DNA of 64,000 bases from CAVQZA01 sp963724805. GTDB taxonomy: Bacteria; Actinomycetota; Thermoleophilia; Gaiellales; Gaiellaceae. Both the position numbers and the translations under genes were made by a program. Shown here one piece after another: positions 1 through 8,958 of this stretch. The notes below the pieces were generated by a model that was given only the letters and a program-made list of their open reading frames with translations, made no database searches and was not told where the DNA came from. Position 1 is the first letter of the stretch; every line of letters begins with the position of its first letter. The stretch is taken from the NCBI GenBank assembly GCA_963724805.1, contig CAVRWA010000011.1, positions 558,001 to 622,000 on the forward strand, read 5' to 3'.

Positions 1-829
1 GACTCTGCGCGGCCGCACGGTGATCACGCTCTTCTACGAGTCGTCGACCCGGACCTCGTCGAGCTTCGAGCTCGCCGCCAAGCGCCTCTCGGCCGACACG
101 ATGTCGATCAAGGCGGTCGGCTCCTCGGTCGACAAGGGCGAGTCGCTCAAGGACACGGCCCTCACGCTCGACGCCTACGACCCCGACGTGATCGTGATCC
201 GCCATCCGCAGATCGGCGCGCCGCAACTGGTGGCGAGAGTCACGGACGCGTGCGTGGTCAACGCGGGCGACGGCAAGCACCAGCACCCGACCCAGGCGCT
301 GCTCGACCTCTACACGATCAAGAGCGAGCTCGGCCGGATCGAGGGGCTGCACGTGGCGATCGTCGGCGACGTCCTCCACTCGCGGGTCGCGCGCTCCGAC
401 ATCCAGGCACTGCTCCTGATGGGCGCGCGCGTCACGCTCGTCGGGCCGCCGGCGCTGCTTCCGCGCGGGATCGAGGCGATGGGCTGCGAGGCGACCACCG
501 AGATCGGCGCGATCGCCGACGCCGACGTCGTCTACGTGCTGCGGATGCAGCGCGAGCGGATGGAGGCCGGCTCCAACTTCGTGCCGAGCCTGCGGGAGTA
601 CGCAGCGCGCTGGGGCGTGACCGCGGCGCGGCTCCGCCCGGGGCAGAAGGTGATGCACCCCGGCCCGATCAACCGCGGCGTCGAGCTCTCCGCCGAGGTC
701 GCCGACCGCGTCGACACGCTGATCCAGAGCCAGGTTCGTGCAGGGCTCGTCACCCGCATGGCGGTCCTCTACGACCTGCTGACGCAGGGACCGGCGCCAG
801 TGCGCGAGCTCGAGAAGGCGGTGGCATGA
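1..829 (+). CDS. pyrB: Aspartate carbamoyltransferase, catalytic chain (5' end outside window)
   Basis: Condenses carbamoyl phosphate with L-aspartate, the committed step of cytosolic pyrimidine synthesis. The frame is open back to base 2 and reads LRGRT before the GTG at 20, as in full-length PyrB, so the true start lies upstream and the GTG is internal. Visible motifs are STRT (carbamoyl phosphate binding), the KGES loop, HPTQALLDL and HPGPINRG near the C-terminus. About 276 residues are present of the usual 305-310. The stop overlaps the pyrC start as ATGA, so the genes are probably translationally coupled. No regulatory PyrI gene is seen. Confidence 0.97.
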   Translation, partial: TLRGRTVITLFYESSTRTSSSFELAAKRLSADTMSIKAVGSSVDKGESLKDTALTLDAYDPDVIVIRHPQIGAPQLVARVTDACVVNAGDGKHQHPTQALLDLYTIKSELGRIEGLHVAIVGDVLHSRVARSDIQALLLMGARVTLVGPPALLPRGIEAMGCEATTEIGAIADADVVYVLRMQRERMEAGSNFVPSLREYAARWGVTAARLRPGQKVMHPGPINRGVELSAEVADRVDTLIQSQVRAGLVTRMAVLYDLLTQGPAPVRELEKAVA

Positions 830-2133
830 GCGTCCTCCACGGCAGAGACGCGGCGGGCGAGGACCTCGTCGTCCGCGGCGCGCGCGTCCTCGATCCCGCT
901 GAAGGTGTGGACGCGGTCCTCGACGTCCGTGTCGACGGCGGTGTGATCGCGCAGCTCGGCGAGGGGCTGGACGTCAACGGCCACCGCGTGGTCGACGGCT
1001 CGGGGCTCGTGCTCGCGCCCGCCTTCGTCGATCCGCACGTGCACCTGCGCACCCCCGGCCGCGAGGACGAGGAGACGATCGCCTCGGGCACCGCGGCGGC
1101 CGCGGCCGGCGGCTTTTGCGCGATCCTCGCGATGCCGAACACTGACCCGGTGGTGGACTCGGCCGCCGTGCTCGAAGGGCTGATCGAGACGGCGCGCCTC
1201 GAGGCCGAGGTCCCCGTCGGCTTCCTCGCCGCGATCTCGAAGGGCCAGCTCGGCGGAGAGCTCACCGAGATGGGCGAGCTGGCCGACGCGGGCGCCGCAG
1301 GGTTCTCCGACGACGGTCGCCCGGTGGTCTCGGCGGGCCTGATGCGGCGCGCGCTGCAGTACGCGTCGACGACCCGCCTGCGGCTCGCGCTGCACGAGGA
1401 GGAGCCGACCCTCTCGAAGGGGGGCCACATCCACGAGGGAACCGTCTCGGCGGAGCTCGGCTTCGGCGGCTACCCGTCGGTCGGGGAGAGCGTGATGGTC
1501 GAGCGCGACCTCGCGCTCGCGGCCTACGAGGGCCAGCCCCTCCACCTGCTCCACCTCTCGGCACGCGAGTCGGTGGAGGCGCTCTCGCACGCCCGGGCGG
1601 CCGGCGTCCCGGCCACCGGCGAGGTCACCCCGCACCACCTAGTCCTCACCGACGAGGCGGTCCGCTCGCTCGATCCGAACCTGAAGATGAACCCGCCGCT
1701 GCGCGCCGAGGAGGACCGAAAGGCGCTCCTCGAGGCCTTACGGAACGGTGACATCTGCTCGGTAGCTTCAGACCATGCCCCACATGCCCGCCACGAGAAG
1801 GAGGCACCGTTCGAGGAGGCGCCCTTCGGGGTCACCGGGCTCGAGACTGCGTTCGCGGCGCTCTACACCCACCTCGTGCTTCCCGGCGTGCTTCCGCTCG
1901 AGACGCTTCTCGAGCGCATGTCTGCCGGGCCGGCGCGCGCCTACGGGCTCGACGCGCCCAGGATCGCCCCCGGCGCTGCGGCGAATCTCGTCCTGCTCGA
2001 CCTCGACAGGAGCTGGCTCGTGAGCGAGGAGGGCTTCCGCTCCCGGTCCGCGAACTCCTGGCTGCTCGGCGAGACGCTGCGCGGCTCGATCCGGCTCACG
2101 GTCGCGGCCGGAAGGGTGGCGTTCGCGGCGTGA
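826..2133 (+). CDS. pyrC: Dihydroorotase (multifunctional-complex-type amidohydrolase)
   Basis: Cyclises carbamoyl aspartate to dihydroorotate. The 435-residue protein has the metal-binding DPHVHLR motif near residue 65, followed by the PGREDEET segment of type I dihydroorotases, MPNTDP, and the late catalytic SDHAPH segment near residue 315. The ATG at 826 is chosen because it overlaps the pyrB stop (ATGA) and gives the normal family length; a longer open frame starting inside pyrB is an artefact of GC-rich sequence. Its stop overlaps the carA GTG. It is the second gene of the pyrimidine operon. Confidence 0.96.
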   Translation: MSVLHGRDAAGEDLVVRGARVLDPAEGVDAVLDVRVDGGVIAQLGEGLDVNGHRVVDGSGLVLAPAFVDPHVHLRTPGREDEETIASGTAAAAAGGFCAILAMPNTDPVVDSAAVLEGLIETARLEAEVPVGFLAAISKGQLGGELTEMGELADAGAAGFSDDGRPVVSAGLMRRALQYASTTRLRLALHEEEPTLSKGGHIHEGTVSAELGFGGYPSVGESVMVERDLALAAYEGQPLHLLHLSARESVEALSHARAAGVPATGEVTPHHLVLTDEAVRSLDPNLKMNPPLRAEEDRKALLEALRNGDICSVASDHAPHARHEKEAPFEEAPFGVTGLETAFAALYTHLVLPGVLPLETLLERMSAGPARAYGLDAPRIAPGAAANLVLLDLDRSWLVSEEGFRSRSANSWLLGETLRGSIRLTVAAGRVAFAA

Positions 2134-3170
2134 GGCGCGGCTTTCTCGCACTCGAGGACGGGACCGTGTTTCGCGGCGAGTCGGTCGCAACGGAAGGCCA
2201 TGCCTTCGGCGAGGCGGTCTTCACGACTGCGATGAGCGGCTACCAGGAGGTCGTAACCGACCCGAGCTACGCCGAGCAGCTCGTCTGCTTCACGGCCTCG
2301 ATGGTCGGCAACTACGGCGTCGCGGCGGGCCGCTCCGAGTCGGAGCGCCCCTACGCGAAGGCCGTGCTGATGCGCGAGGCACGCGGCCCCGCGTGGACCG
2401 ACTGGCTCCACGAGCGCGGGATCGTCGCGCTCTCGGGGGTGGACACCCGCTCGCTCGTCCTGCACCTGCGCGACCGCGGCGCGATGCGGGCGATCGCGGT
2501 CGCGGGAGAAGGCACCGTCGAGGAGGCGCTGGACGCCGTCCGGGCGCAGCCGTCGATGGAGGGGCGCGCGCTCGTCGCCGACGTCTCGACGAAGGAGCCC
2601 TACGTCTACGCCGACGGCGGCCGGGTCAACGTCGCCGTCGTCGACTACGGCGCGAAGCGCTCGATCATGCGGCGGCTCGCGGGCGCCGGCGCGAGCGTGA
2701 CCGTGATGCCGCACGACACCGACGCGGACACCCTGGCCGGGTTCGACGGCGTGATGCTCTCGAACGGCCCCGGCGACCCAGAGCCGCTCGTGGAGGAGGT
2801 CGCCGTCCTGCGCGACCTCGTCGGGCGGGTGCCGATCCTCGGCATCTGCCTCGGCCACCAGCTGCTCGCGCTCGCGACGGGCCACGAGACCTACAAGCTG
2901 CCGTTCGGCCACCGCGGCGCGAACCATCCGGTGCTCGAGCGGAAGACCGGCCGGGTGCTCGTGACGGTCCAGAACCACGGCTTCGCGGTCGCGCCGAGCG
3001 ACGCCGAAGAGGCGACCCACGTCTCGCTCTACGACGGCACCGTCGAGGGCCTCGACTTCCCCGAGCTCCGCGCGTACTCCGTGCAGTTCCATCCCGAAGC
3101 CGGCCCGGGCCCGCACGACGCGTGGCCGATCATCGAGACGTGGGTGGAGGGCCTTGCCCCGACGAAGTGA
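2130..3170 (+). CDS. carA: Carbamoyl phosphate synthase small (glutaminase) subunit
   Basis: Hydrolyses glutamine and channels ammonia to CarB for carbamoyl phosphate synthesis, feeding PyrB and arginine synthesis. The 346-residue protein has an N-terminal CPSase small-chain domain (about 1-155) and a class I glutamine amidotransferase domain. Nucleophile Cys240 lies in the GICLGHQ motif, and His321 and Glu323 in QFHPEA complete the triad. The GTG start overlaps the pyrC stop. Slightly shorter than the usual 360-380 residues, with no key motif missing. Confidence 0.97.
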   Translation: MRRGFLALEDGTVFRGESVATEGHAFGEAVFTTAMSGYQEVVTDPSYAEQLVCFTASMVGNYGVAAGRSESERPYAKAVLMREARGPAWTDWLHERGIVALSGVDTRSLVLHLRDRGAMRAIAVAGEGTVEEALDAVRAQPSMEGRALVADVSTKEPYVYADGGRVNVAVVDYGAKRSIMRRLAGAGASVTVMPHDTDADTLAGFDGVMLSNGPGDPEPLVEEVAVLRDLVGRVPILGICLGHQLLALATGHETYKLPFGHRGANHPVLERKTGRVLVTVQNHGFAVAPSDAEEATHVSLYDGTVEGLDFPELRAYSVQFHPEAGPGPHDAWPIIETWVEGLAPTK

Positions 3171-6100
3171 CATCGAGTCGATCTGCCTGATCGGCTCGGG
3201 GCCGATCGTGATCGGGCAGGCGTGCGAGTTCGACTACTCGGGCTGCCAGGCGCTGAAGGTGCTGCGCGAGGACGGCTTCAGGACGATCGTGATCAACTCG
3301 AACCCGGCCACGATCATGACCGACCCGGGCTTCGCCGACCGGACGTACCTCGAGCCGCTCGACCTCGCCGGGGTCACCGACGTGCTCGAGCGCGAGCGCC
3401 CCGATGCGCTGCTCCCGACGATGGGCGGCCAGACCGCGCTCAACCTCGCGGTCGAGCTGGCGGAGGCGGGCGTGCTCGAGCGACTCGGGATCGAGCTGAT
3501 CGGCGCGCGCCTTGACGCGATCCGCCGGGCCGAGGACCGCCTGCTCTTCCGGGACGCGGTCCAGTCGGTCGGGCTGCAGGTACCGCGCTCCTGGATCGTC
3601 ACGACCCCCGGGGAGCTCGCCGGCGTGAGCCTGCCGGCCGTCGTCCGTCCCGCCTTCACGCTCGGCGGCCACGGCGGCGGCTTCGTCTCGACCGGTGCCG
3701 AGCTGCGCGACCAGGTGGAGCGCGGGCTCGCCGCGAGCCCGATCGGGCAGGTGCTCGTCGAGGAGTCGGTACGCGGCTGGGACGAGTTCGAGCTCGAAGT
3801 CGTCCGCGACCGGAACGACAACGTGGTGATCGTCTGCTCGATCGAGAACCTCGATCCGATGGGCGTGCACACCGGCGACTCGGTCACGGTCGCGCCCCAG
3901 ATGACGCTTTCCGACGAGGCCTACCAGGAGCTGCGCGACGCGTCGGTCGCGATCATCCGCGCGGTCGGGGTGGACACGGGCGGCTCGAACATCCAGTTCG
4001 CGCGCGAGCGCGAGACCGGCGAGCTGCGCGTGATCGAGATGAACCCGCGGGTCTCCCGCTCCTCCGCGCTCGCCTCGAAGGCGACCGGCTACCCGATCGC
4101 CAAGGTCGCCGCGAAGCTCGCGGTCGGCTACACGCTCGACGAGATCCCGAACGACCTCACCGGGACTACGCCGGCGAGCTTCGAGCCGACCCTCGACTAC
4201 GTCGTCGTCAAGTTCCCGCGCTTCGCGTTCGAGAAGTTCCCCGGATGTGACACGCGCCTGGGGACCCAGATGAAGTCGGTCGGCGAGGCGATGGGGATCG
4301 GGCGCACGTTCACCGAGGCCTTCCTCAAGGCGATGCGCTCGCGCGAGCTCGACCGCGGCGCGAAGACGCCGTGGCACACCCTCGCCGACGTGCCCGCCGG
4401 GGTTCACATCTGGTTCCAGGAGGAGATCTTCAGCATCCAGGATGCGCTGTACAGGCTCTCGTCGCTCGACGATCTCGTCGGCGAGGACTGGGTGCGGCTG
4501 AAGCGGCTCGGCCTCGCCGACGCGGACATCGCCGAGGCCTGCGACGTGACCGAGGCGCAGGCACGGCGCCGTCGGCTCGCCTGGGGCGTGCGTCCTGCGT
4601 TCCGCCGGGTCGACTCGTGCGCGGGCGAGGTCGAGGCGGCCTCCAACTATTTCTACTCGACCTGGGGCGAGGCCGACGAGGCGCCGCCGAAGGGCCGCTC
4701 GGTCGTGATCCTCGGCTCGGGGCCCAACCGGATCGGACAGGGGATCGAGTTCGACTACTGCTGCGTTCATGCGGCCCGGAGCTTCCGCGCGCTCGGTTTC
4801 GAGGCGGTGATGGTGAACTGCAACCCGGAGACCGTCTCGACCGACTACGACACCTCCGATCGGCTCTACTTCGAGCCGCTCGGGATCGAAGAGGTGCTCG
4901 CCGTCTGCGAACGGGAACAGCCCGACGGAGTCGTGATCCAGTTCGGCGGCCAGACCCCGCTGAAGCTGGCGCGTGCGCTCGAGGAGGCGGGTTACCGGAT
5001 CATGGGCACGCCGTTCGACGCGATCGACCTCGCCGAGGACAGGGAGCGCTTCGGTGCGCTGCTCGAGCGGCTGGGGATCCGCTGCCCGGAATGGGGGATC
5101 GTCGAGGAGGCCGAGGCGGCGGTCGAGCTCGCCGAGCGGATCGGGTACCCCGTGCTGATCCGCCCCTCGTACGTGCTCGGCGGCCGCGCGATGCGGGTCT
5201 GCTACCGGCCGGAGGACGTGCGCGAGGCGCTCGAGCGCCAGGTCTACGGGAGGGTGCTGGTCGACCGCTTCCTCGAGAACGCGATCGAGATCGACGTCGA
5301 CGCGCTCTCGGACGGGAACGACACCTACATCGCAGCGGTGATGCAGCACGTCGAGGAGGCGGGGGTCCATTCGGGCGACTCGGCCTGCGTGCTGCCGGCG
5401 CCGTCGCTCACCGCCGTGACCGCGGCGGAGATCCACGCGACCGCGCGGACCCTCGCGGCGGAGCTGGGCGTGGTCGGGCTCCTCAACATCCAGTTCGCGG
5501 TCGCCGACGGCGACCTCTACGTGCTCGAGGTCAATCCCCGCGCCTCGCGTACCGTGCCGTTCGCCTCGAAGGCGACCGGTGTCAATCTCGTCGAGGCGGC
5601 GTGCCGCCTCGGCTCGGGGGAAAAGCTCCCTGCGCTTGGCCTGCCGCGCGAGCGCGAGCCCGCGCAGGTGAGCGTGAAGGCCGCGGTGCTCCCGTTCGCG
5701 CGCTTCCCGGGCTCCGACCCGGTGCTCGGCCCCGAGATGCGCTCCACCGGCGAGGTGATGGCGAGCGCCGCCGATCTGCCGACCGCCTTCGCCAAGGCCG
5801 AGCGCGCGGCCGGGCGCCCGCTGCCGACGAGCGGCACCGCCTTCCTCTCGGTCCGGGACGCCGACAAGGCATCCCTCGTACCTACCGCCGCCGCGCTCGC
5901 GGGGCTCGGTTTCAGCCTGCTCGCGACGACCGGGACGGCGCAGACCCTTGCGGCCGCCGGCCTCGACGTCGAGCAGGTGAGCAAGGTGGGCGAGTCGGCC
6001 GACGGCAGCCCGACCGTCGTCGACCTCATCCGGCGCGGCCGGTGCGACCTCGTGATCAACACGCCGCAGGGCTCTGGGGCGCGAGCAGACGGATACCTGA

Positions 6101-6246
6101 TCCGCGAGGCCGCCCTCGGCGCGCGGGTGCCGTGCATCACCACGCTCTCCGGCGCCGCGGCCGTCGTCCACGCGATCGCGGGCGCCCGCACCGAGATCGC
6201 CCTGAGCCTCCAGGAGCGGATCGATGCGGAGACGCGAAGCGCGTAG
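3154..6246 (+). CDS. carB: Carbamoyl phosphate synthase large subunit
   Basis: Makes carbamoyl phosphate from bicarbonate, ammonia and two ATP. The 1030-residue protein has two homologous ATP-grasp halves, recognisable from GSGPIVIGQACEFDYSG at the N-terminus and GSGPNRIGQGIEFDY near residue 525, and an allosteric MGS-like domain after about residue 900. The start is TTG at 3154: it is the only in-frame start giving the standard MPRRSDI opening, and it overlaps carA by 17 bases. pyrK begins 23 bases before its stop. Confidence 0.97.
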   Translation: MPRRSDIESICLIGSGPIVIGQACEFDYSGCQALKVLREDGFRTIVINSNPATIMTDPGFADRTYLEPLDLAGVTDVLERERPDALLPTMGGQTALNLAVELAEAGVLERLGIELIGARLDAIRRAEDRLLFRDAVQSVGLQVPRSWIVTTPGELAGVSLPAVVRPAFTLGGHGGGFVSTGAELRDQVERGLAASPIGQVLVEESVRGWDEFELEVVRDRNDNVVIVCSIENLDPMGVHTGDSVTVAPQMTLSDEAYQELRDASVAIIRAVGVDTGGSNIQFARERETGELRVIEMNPRVSRSSALASKATGYPIAKVAAKLAVGYTLDEIPNDLTGTTPASFEPTLDYVVVKFPRFAFEKFPGCDTRLGTQMKSVGEAMGIGRTFTEAFLKAMRSRELDRGAKTPWHTLADVPAGVHIWFQEEIFSIQDALYRLSSLDDLVGEDWVRLKRLGLADADIAEACDVTEAQARRRRLAWGVRPAFRRVDSCAGEVEAASNYFYSTWGEADEAPPKGRSVVILGSGPNRIGQGIEFDYCCVHAARSFRALGFEAVMVNCNPETVSTDYDTSDRLYFEPLGIEEVLAVCEREQPDGVVIQFGGQTPLKLARALEEAGYRIMGTPFDAIDLAEDRERFGALLERLGIRCPEWGIVEEAEAAVELAERIGYPVLIRPSYVLGGRAMRVCYRPEDVREALERQVYGRVLVDRFLENAIEIDVDALSDGNDTYIAAVMQHVEEAGVHSGDSACVLPAPSLTAVTAAEIHATARTLAAELGVVGLLNIQFAVADGDLYVLEVNPRASRTVPFASKATGVNLVEAACRLGSGEKLPALGLPREREPAQVSVKAAVLPFARFPGSDPVLGPEMRSTGEVMASAADLPTAFAKAERAAGRPLPTSGTAFLSVRDADKASLVPTAAALAGLGFSLLATTGTAQTLAAAGLDVEQVSKVGESADGSPTVVDLIRRGRCDLVINTPQGSGARADGYLIREAALGARVPCITTLSGAAAVVHAIAGARTEIALSLQERIDAETRSA

Positions 6247-6907
6247 CGTCGTCGCGCGCGAGCCGGTCGGGCCCTACGCGCTCCTCCGGCTCGACCGCGG
6301 CGAGATCGACCCGGGGGTGCCCGGCCAGTTCTTCATGCTCGAGGCGCCGGGGCGGCTGCTGCCGCGGCCGATGTCGCTCTGCCTCGCGCCGCCCGGGGAG
6401 CTCGCGTTCCTGATCGACCCGATCGGGCCGGGCACGCGGGCGCTCTGCGAGCTCGAGCCGGGTGAGCGGATCCACGTCTTCGGCCCGCTCGGCAACGGCT
6501 TCCGGCTCGACGTCGGGCGGCCGCTCCTCGTGGGCGGCGGGATCGGGGTCGCGCCTTTCCCGTATCTCTCCGAGGTGCTCGGCGCCCCGCCCGCCGCGCT
6601 TGGCTTCCGCACCGCGCACCACGCCGAGGCGGCCGCGCTGGTCCCGAACGCCGAGGTCGCGGTCGAGCCCACCCTCGTGACGGAGCTCGTCGATCCGTCG
6701 TGTGACGTCCTCGCCTGCGGGCCGGAGCCGATGCTCGAGGCCGTGCGGGAGCTCGTCCCGCGTGCCCAGCTCGCGTGGGAGGCGCCGATGGCGTGCGGTC
6801 ACGGCGGCTGCTACGGCTGCGTGGTGGAGATCGACGGGGCCCTGCAGCGCCTGTGCATCGCCGGCCCAGTGCTTAATGCTCATGAGCACAAGGAGCTTGC
6901 GGCGTGA
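6224..6907 (+). CDS. pyrK: Dihydroorotate dehydrogenase electron-transfer subunit
   Basis: FAD and [2Fe-2S] subunit that passes electrons from the type 1B dihydroorotate dehydrogenase (PyrD) to NAD+. The 227-residue protein starts with a ferredoxin-reductase-like FAD domain (RPMSLC near residue 50) and NAD-binding domain (GGGIGVAPF near 105). It ends with the iron-sulfur cysteines C191, C196, C199 and C211 in the CGHGGCYGC cluster and its partner. It directly precedes pyrD (GTGA overlap), as expected for a heteromeric 1B enzyme. Confidence 0.94.
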   Translation: MRRREARSVVAREPVGPYALLRLDRGEIDPGVPGQFFMLEAPGRLLPRPMSLCLAPPGELAFLIDPIGPGTRALCELEPGERIHVFGPLGNGFRLDVGRPLLVGGGIGVAPFPYLSEVLGAPPAALGFRTAHHAEAAALVPNAEVAVEPTLVTELVDPSCDVLACGPEPMLEAVRELVPRAQLAWEAPMACGHGGCYGCVVEIDGALQRLCIAGPVLNAHEHKELAA

Positions 6908-7731
6908 GGCTCCTCAACGCTTCGGGCTGCCTCGACGCGCTGACTGCGCCGGAGGTCGCGCTCGCCCTCGACGCCTTCGTCACCAAGACGGTGACGCCGC
7001 TTCCGCGTGAGGGGAACCCGCCGGTGCGGATCGCCGAGACCGAGCACGGGATGCTCAACTCGATCGGGCTCGCCAACCCGGGCATCGACCGGTTCCTCGA
7101 GGTGAGCCTGCCGCGGCTCGCCGAGCTCGGGGTGCCGATCTGGGTCTCGGTCGGCGGCTTCGACGCCGCGCAGTACGCGGCGAGCTGTGCCCGCCTCGAC
7201 GAGCGGCCCGAGGTCGAGGCCCTCGAGCTGAACCTCTCGTGCCCGAATGTCGAGGAGGCCGCTGAGAGCGCCGCCGAGATCGTCGCCGCCTGCCGCGCGG
7301 CAACGTCGAAGCCGCTGTGGGCGAAGCTCTCGCCGGCGCTGCCGCAGGTGCCGGACGTGGCCCGCGCGGTCGCTGCCGCAGGCGCCGACGGGCTCTCGCT
7401 CGTGAACACGATCCGCGGCCTCGTGCTCGACCCGACTACCCTCCGCCCGGTGCTCGGGACCGCCGTCGGCGGCTACTCGGGACCGGCGCTCAAGCCGATC
7501 GCGCTCGCCGCCGTCTACGCGTGCGCCCGGGCGGTGGAGCTGCCGATCGTGGGCATGGGCGGGGTGATGACGGGCGCCGACGCGCGCGATCTGCTCGCGG
7601 TGGGAGCGACCCACATCGCGCTCGGCACGGTGCTCTTCCGTGACCCCTTCGCGCCCGGTCGCATCCGCGCCGAGCTCGCCGCCGACTCGCCCCCGAACAC
7701 CCTGACCCTCGACCAAGCGTCGAGAGTCTAA
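6904..7731 (+). CDS. pyrD: Dihydroorotate dehydrogenase, class 1B catalytic subunit
   Basis: Oxidises dihydroorotate to orotate with FMN. The 275-residue TIM-barrel protein has the class 1 catalytic cysteine, Cys113, in the LNLSCPN motif; class 2 membrane enzymes use serine here. The FMN phosphate site includes GMGGVMTG and the GATHIALGT segment. It is the last gene of the operon. pyrE and pyrF are not in the window, so UMP formation must be completed elsewhere. A 76-base gap with a promoter follows. No strong terminator hairpin is visible after it. Confidence 0.95.
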   Translation: MRLLNASGCLDALTAPEVALALDAFVTKTVTPLPREGNPPVRIAETEHGMLNSIGLANPGIDRFLEVSLPRLAELGVPIWVSVGGFDAAQYAASCARLDERPEVEALELNLSCPNVEEAAESAAEIVAACRAATSKPLWAKLSPALPQVPDVARAVAAAGADGLSLVNTIRGLVLDPTTLRPVLGTAVGGYSGPALKPIALAAVYACARAVELPIVGMGGVMTGADARDLLAVGATHIALGTVLFRDPFAPGRIRAELAADSPPNTLTLDQASRV

Positions 7732-7770
7732 CCGGTGAAAAACCCCCGATTTCGAGGCAATTCTGCCTGA

Positions 7771-7798
7771 TTGACGGCGCGTCCGAAGGTGGTAGACT
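7771..7798 (+). promoter_or_regulatory. Sigma-A promoter of mihF
   Basis: TTGACG (7771-7776) and TAGACT (7793-7798) are separated by 16 bases. The predicted transcription start is at or just before the mihF ATG at 7808, so the mRNA should be leaderless or nearly so. This is the clearest sigma-70-type promoter in the first 10 kb and separates the pyrimidine operon from the mihF-gmk-rpoZ-coaBC genes. Confidence 0.65.
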
Positions 7799-7807
7799 CG
7801 GGCGCTC

Positions 7808-8137
7808 ATGTCGCCCGCGAAGACTCAAGCCCAAGCGCCGGTCAGGTCACTCGACCAGCGCATGGAGGCTCTCAAGCGGGCCAACGACATCCGGGTGCGG
7901 AGGGCACAGCTGAAGAAGGACCTCAAGGACGGCACGGTCCGGATCGAGACGATCCTGACGCGACCGCCCGAGTACGTCGAGACCGCGAAGGTGTTCGACA
8001 TGTTGATGGCGGTCCCGAAGCTCGGCCGGGTCAAGGCCGGCCGCTTCCTCAACCAGTGCCGGATCAGCCAGTCGAAGACGGTAGGCGGGCTGTCGGAGCG
8101 CCAGCGCGCGGAGTTGATTGCCCTCTTCAACCGGTAG
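7808..8137 (+). CDS. mihF: Actinobacterial integration host factor (mIHF-like nucleoid protein)
   Basis: Small basic DNA-binding nucleoid protein of the mIHF family, essential in mycobacteria. The 109-residue sequence contains the conserved core RVRRAQLKKDLKDG, then PKLGRVKAGRFLNQCRIS, which corresponds to the helix-two-turn-helix DNA-binding part, and SERQRAELI at the end. Synteny with gmk, rpoZ and coaBC is the usual actinobacterial arrangement. The gene lies immediately after a strong promoter and has no Shine-Dalgarno sequence. Confidence 0.93.
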   Translation: MSPAKTQAQAPVRSLDQRMEALKRANDIRVRRAQLKKDLKDGTVRIETILTRPPEYVETAKVFDMLMAVPKLGRVKAGRFLNQCRISQSKTVGGLSERQRAELIALFNR

Positions 8138-8726
8138 ACCGGCCCGCGTCCTCGTCGTCACCGGTCCCTCGGGGGCCGGCAAGGGGACGCTGATCAAGCA
8201 GCTGCTGCAGCGCGTGCCCGGCCTCGAGGTGTCCGTGTCCGCGACCACGCGCGAGCAGCGCCCCGGCGAGCAGAACGGCCGCGAGTACTGGTTCCTTTCT
8301 CCCGACGAGTTCGAGCGCCGGGCGCAGGACGGCGAGTTCCTCGAGTACGTCACCTACGTCTCGGGTCACCGCTACGGGACGCTCCGCTCCGAGGTCGACC
8401 GGATCGCCGCGAACGGGAGCACCGCCCTGCTCGAGCTGGAGACCGACGGCGCCCTGCGCGTGCGCCGGCAGGTGCCGGGCGCGGTGACGATCTTCATCAG
8501 CGCTCCGGCCTCCGAGCTCGAGCGGCGGCTGACCGAGCGGGCGACCGAGAGCGACGGCGAGATCGGCGAGCGCGTCGAGCTCGCGCGCAAGCAGCTCGCG
8601 CAGGCCTCCGAGTTCGACCACGTGGTCGAGAACGACGACGTGGAGCGGGCCTCCGAGGAGCTGGCGGAGCTCGTCGAGCGGCTACTGCTACCATCGAGCC
8701 ACCGTGATCCATCCCCGCATCGATGA
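8118..8726 (+). CDS. gmk: Guanylate kinase
   Basis: Phosphorylates GMP to GDP with ATP. The 202-residue protein has the P-loop GPSGAGKGT near residues 16-24, the GMP-binding segment SATTREQRPGE and the REYWFLS motif. The only usable start is TTG 8118, inside the end of mihF (20-base overlap); there is no in-frame ATG or GTG before the P-loop. Its 3' end overlaps the rpoZ start by 23 bases. Confidence 0.94.
   Translation: MPSSTGRPARVLVVTGPSGAGKGTLIKQLLQRVPGLEVSVSATTREQRPGEQNGREYWFLSPDEFERRAQDGEFLEYVTYVSGHRYGTLRSEVDRIAANGSTALLELETDGALRVRRQVPGAVTIFISAPASELERRLTERATESDGEIGERVELARKQLAQASEFDHVVENDDVERASEELAELVERLLLPSSHRDPSPHR
8686..8694 (+). promoter_or_regulatory. Possible extended -10 element for rpoZ
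   Basis: TGC followed by TACCAT (8689-8694) forms an extended -10 box whose predicted start point falls near the rpoZ GTG at 8704, inside the end of gmk. No -35 match is obvious. It would give a leaderless rpoZ transcript in addition to read-through from the mihF promoter. Confidence 0.35.
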
Positions 8727-8937
8727 GCTGCTCGAAAACGTCGACTCGCGCTACGCGCTGGTGATCGTCGCGGCCAAGCGCGCCCGGCAGATCAACAACT
8801 ACCACCACCAGCTCGGCGAGGGCATCGGCTTCGAGGACGCGCCGCCTCCGCTCGTGGAGTCGCGCTCGAAGAACTACTTGACCATGTCTCTCGAGGAGAT
8901 CGCCGAGGGCAAGCTCAAGTACGCCTACAAGAAGTAG
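8704..8937 (+). CDS. rpoZ: RNA polymerase omega subunit
   Basis: Small subunit that helps assemble RNA polymerase by binding beta-prime. The 77-residue protein has the typical features in order: RIDELLENVDSRYALV at the N-terminus, the KRARQIN motif, and a C-terminal acidic/basic tail. The GTG start overlaps gmk. The region SRSKNYLTMSLEEIAEGKL matches the actinobacterial C-terminal extension. It sits between gmk and coaBC, a conserved order. Confidence 0.94.
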   Translation: MIHPRIDELLENVDSRYALVIVAAKRARQINNYHHQLGEGIGFEDAPPPLVESRSKNYLTMSLEEIAEGKLKYAYKK

Positions 8938-8958
8938 CGCTCGCGAAGGGGGTCTCGG

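Noticed and set aside
3130..6171. Long minus-strand open frame opposite carB, and similar antisense frames opposite infB, pnp and ftsK
   Set aside because: Low-complexity Arg/Glu/Leu/Asp translations with no motifs; a known artefact of high-GC codon bias. The plus-strand genes are unambiguous.
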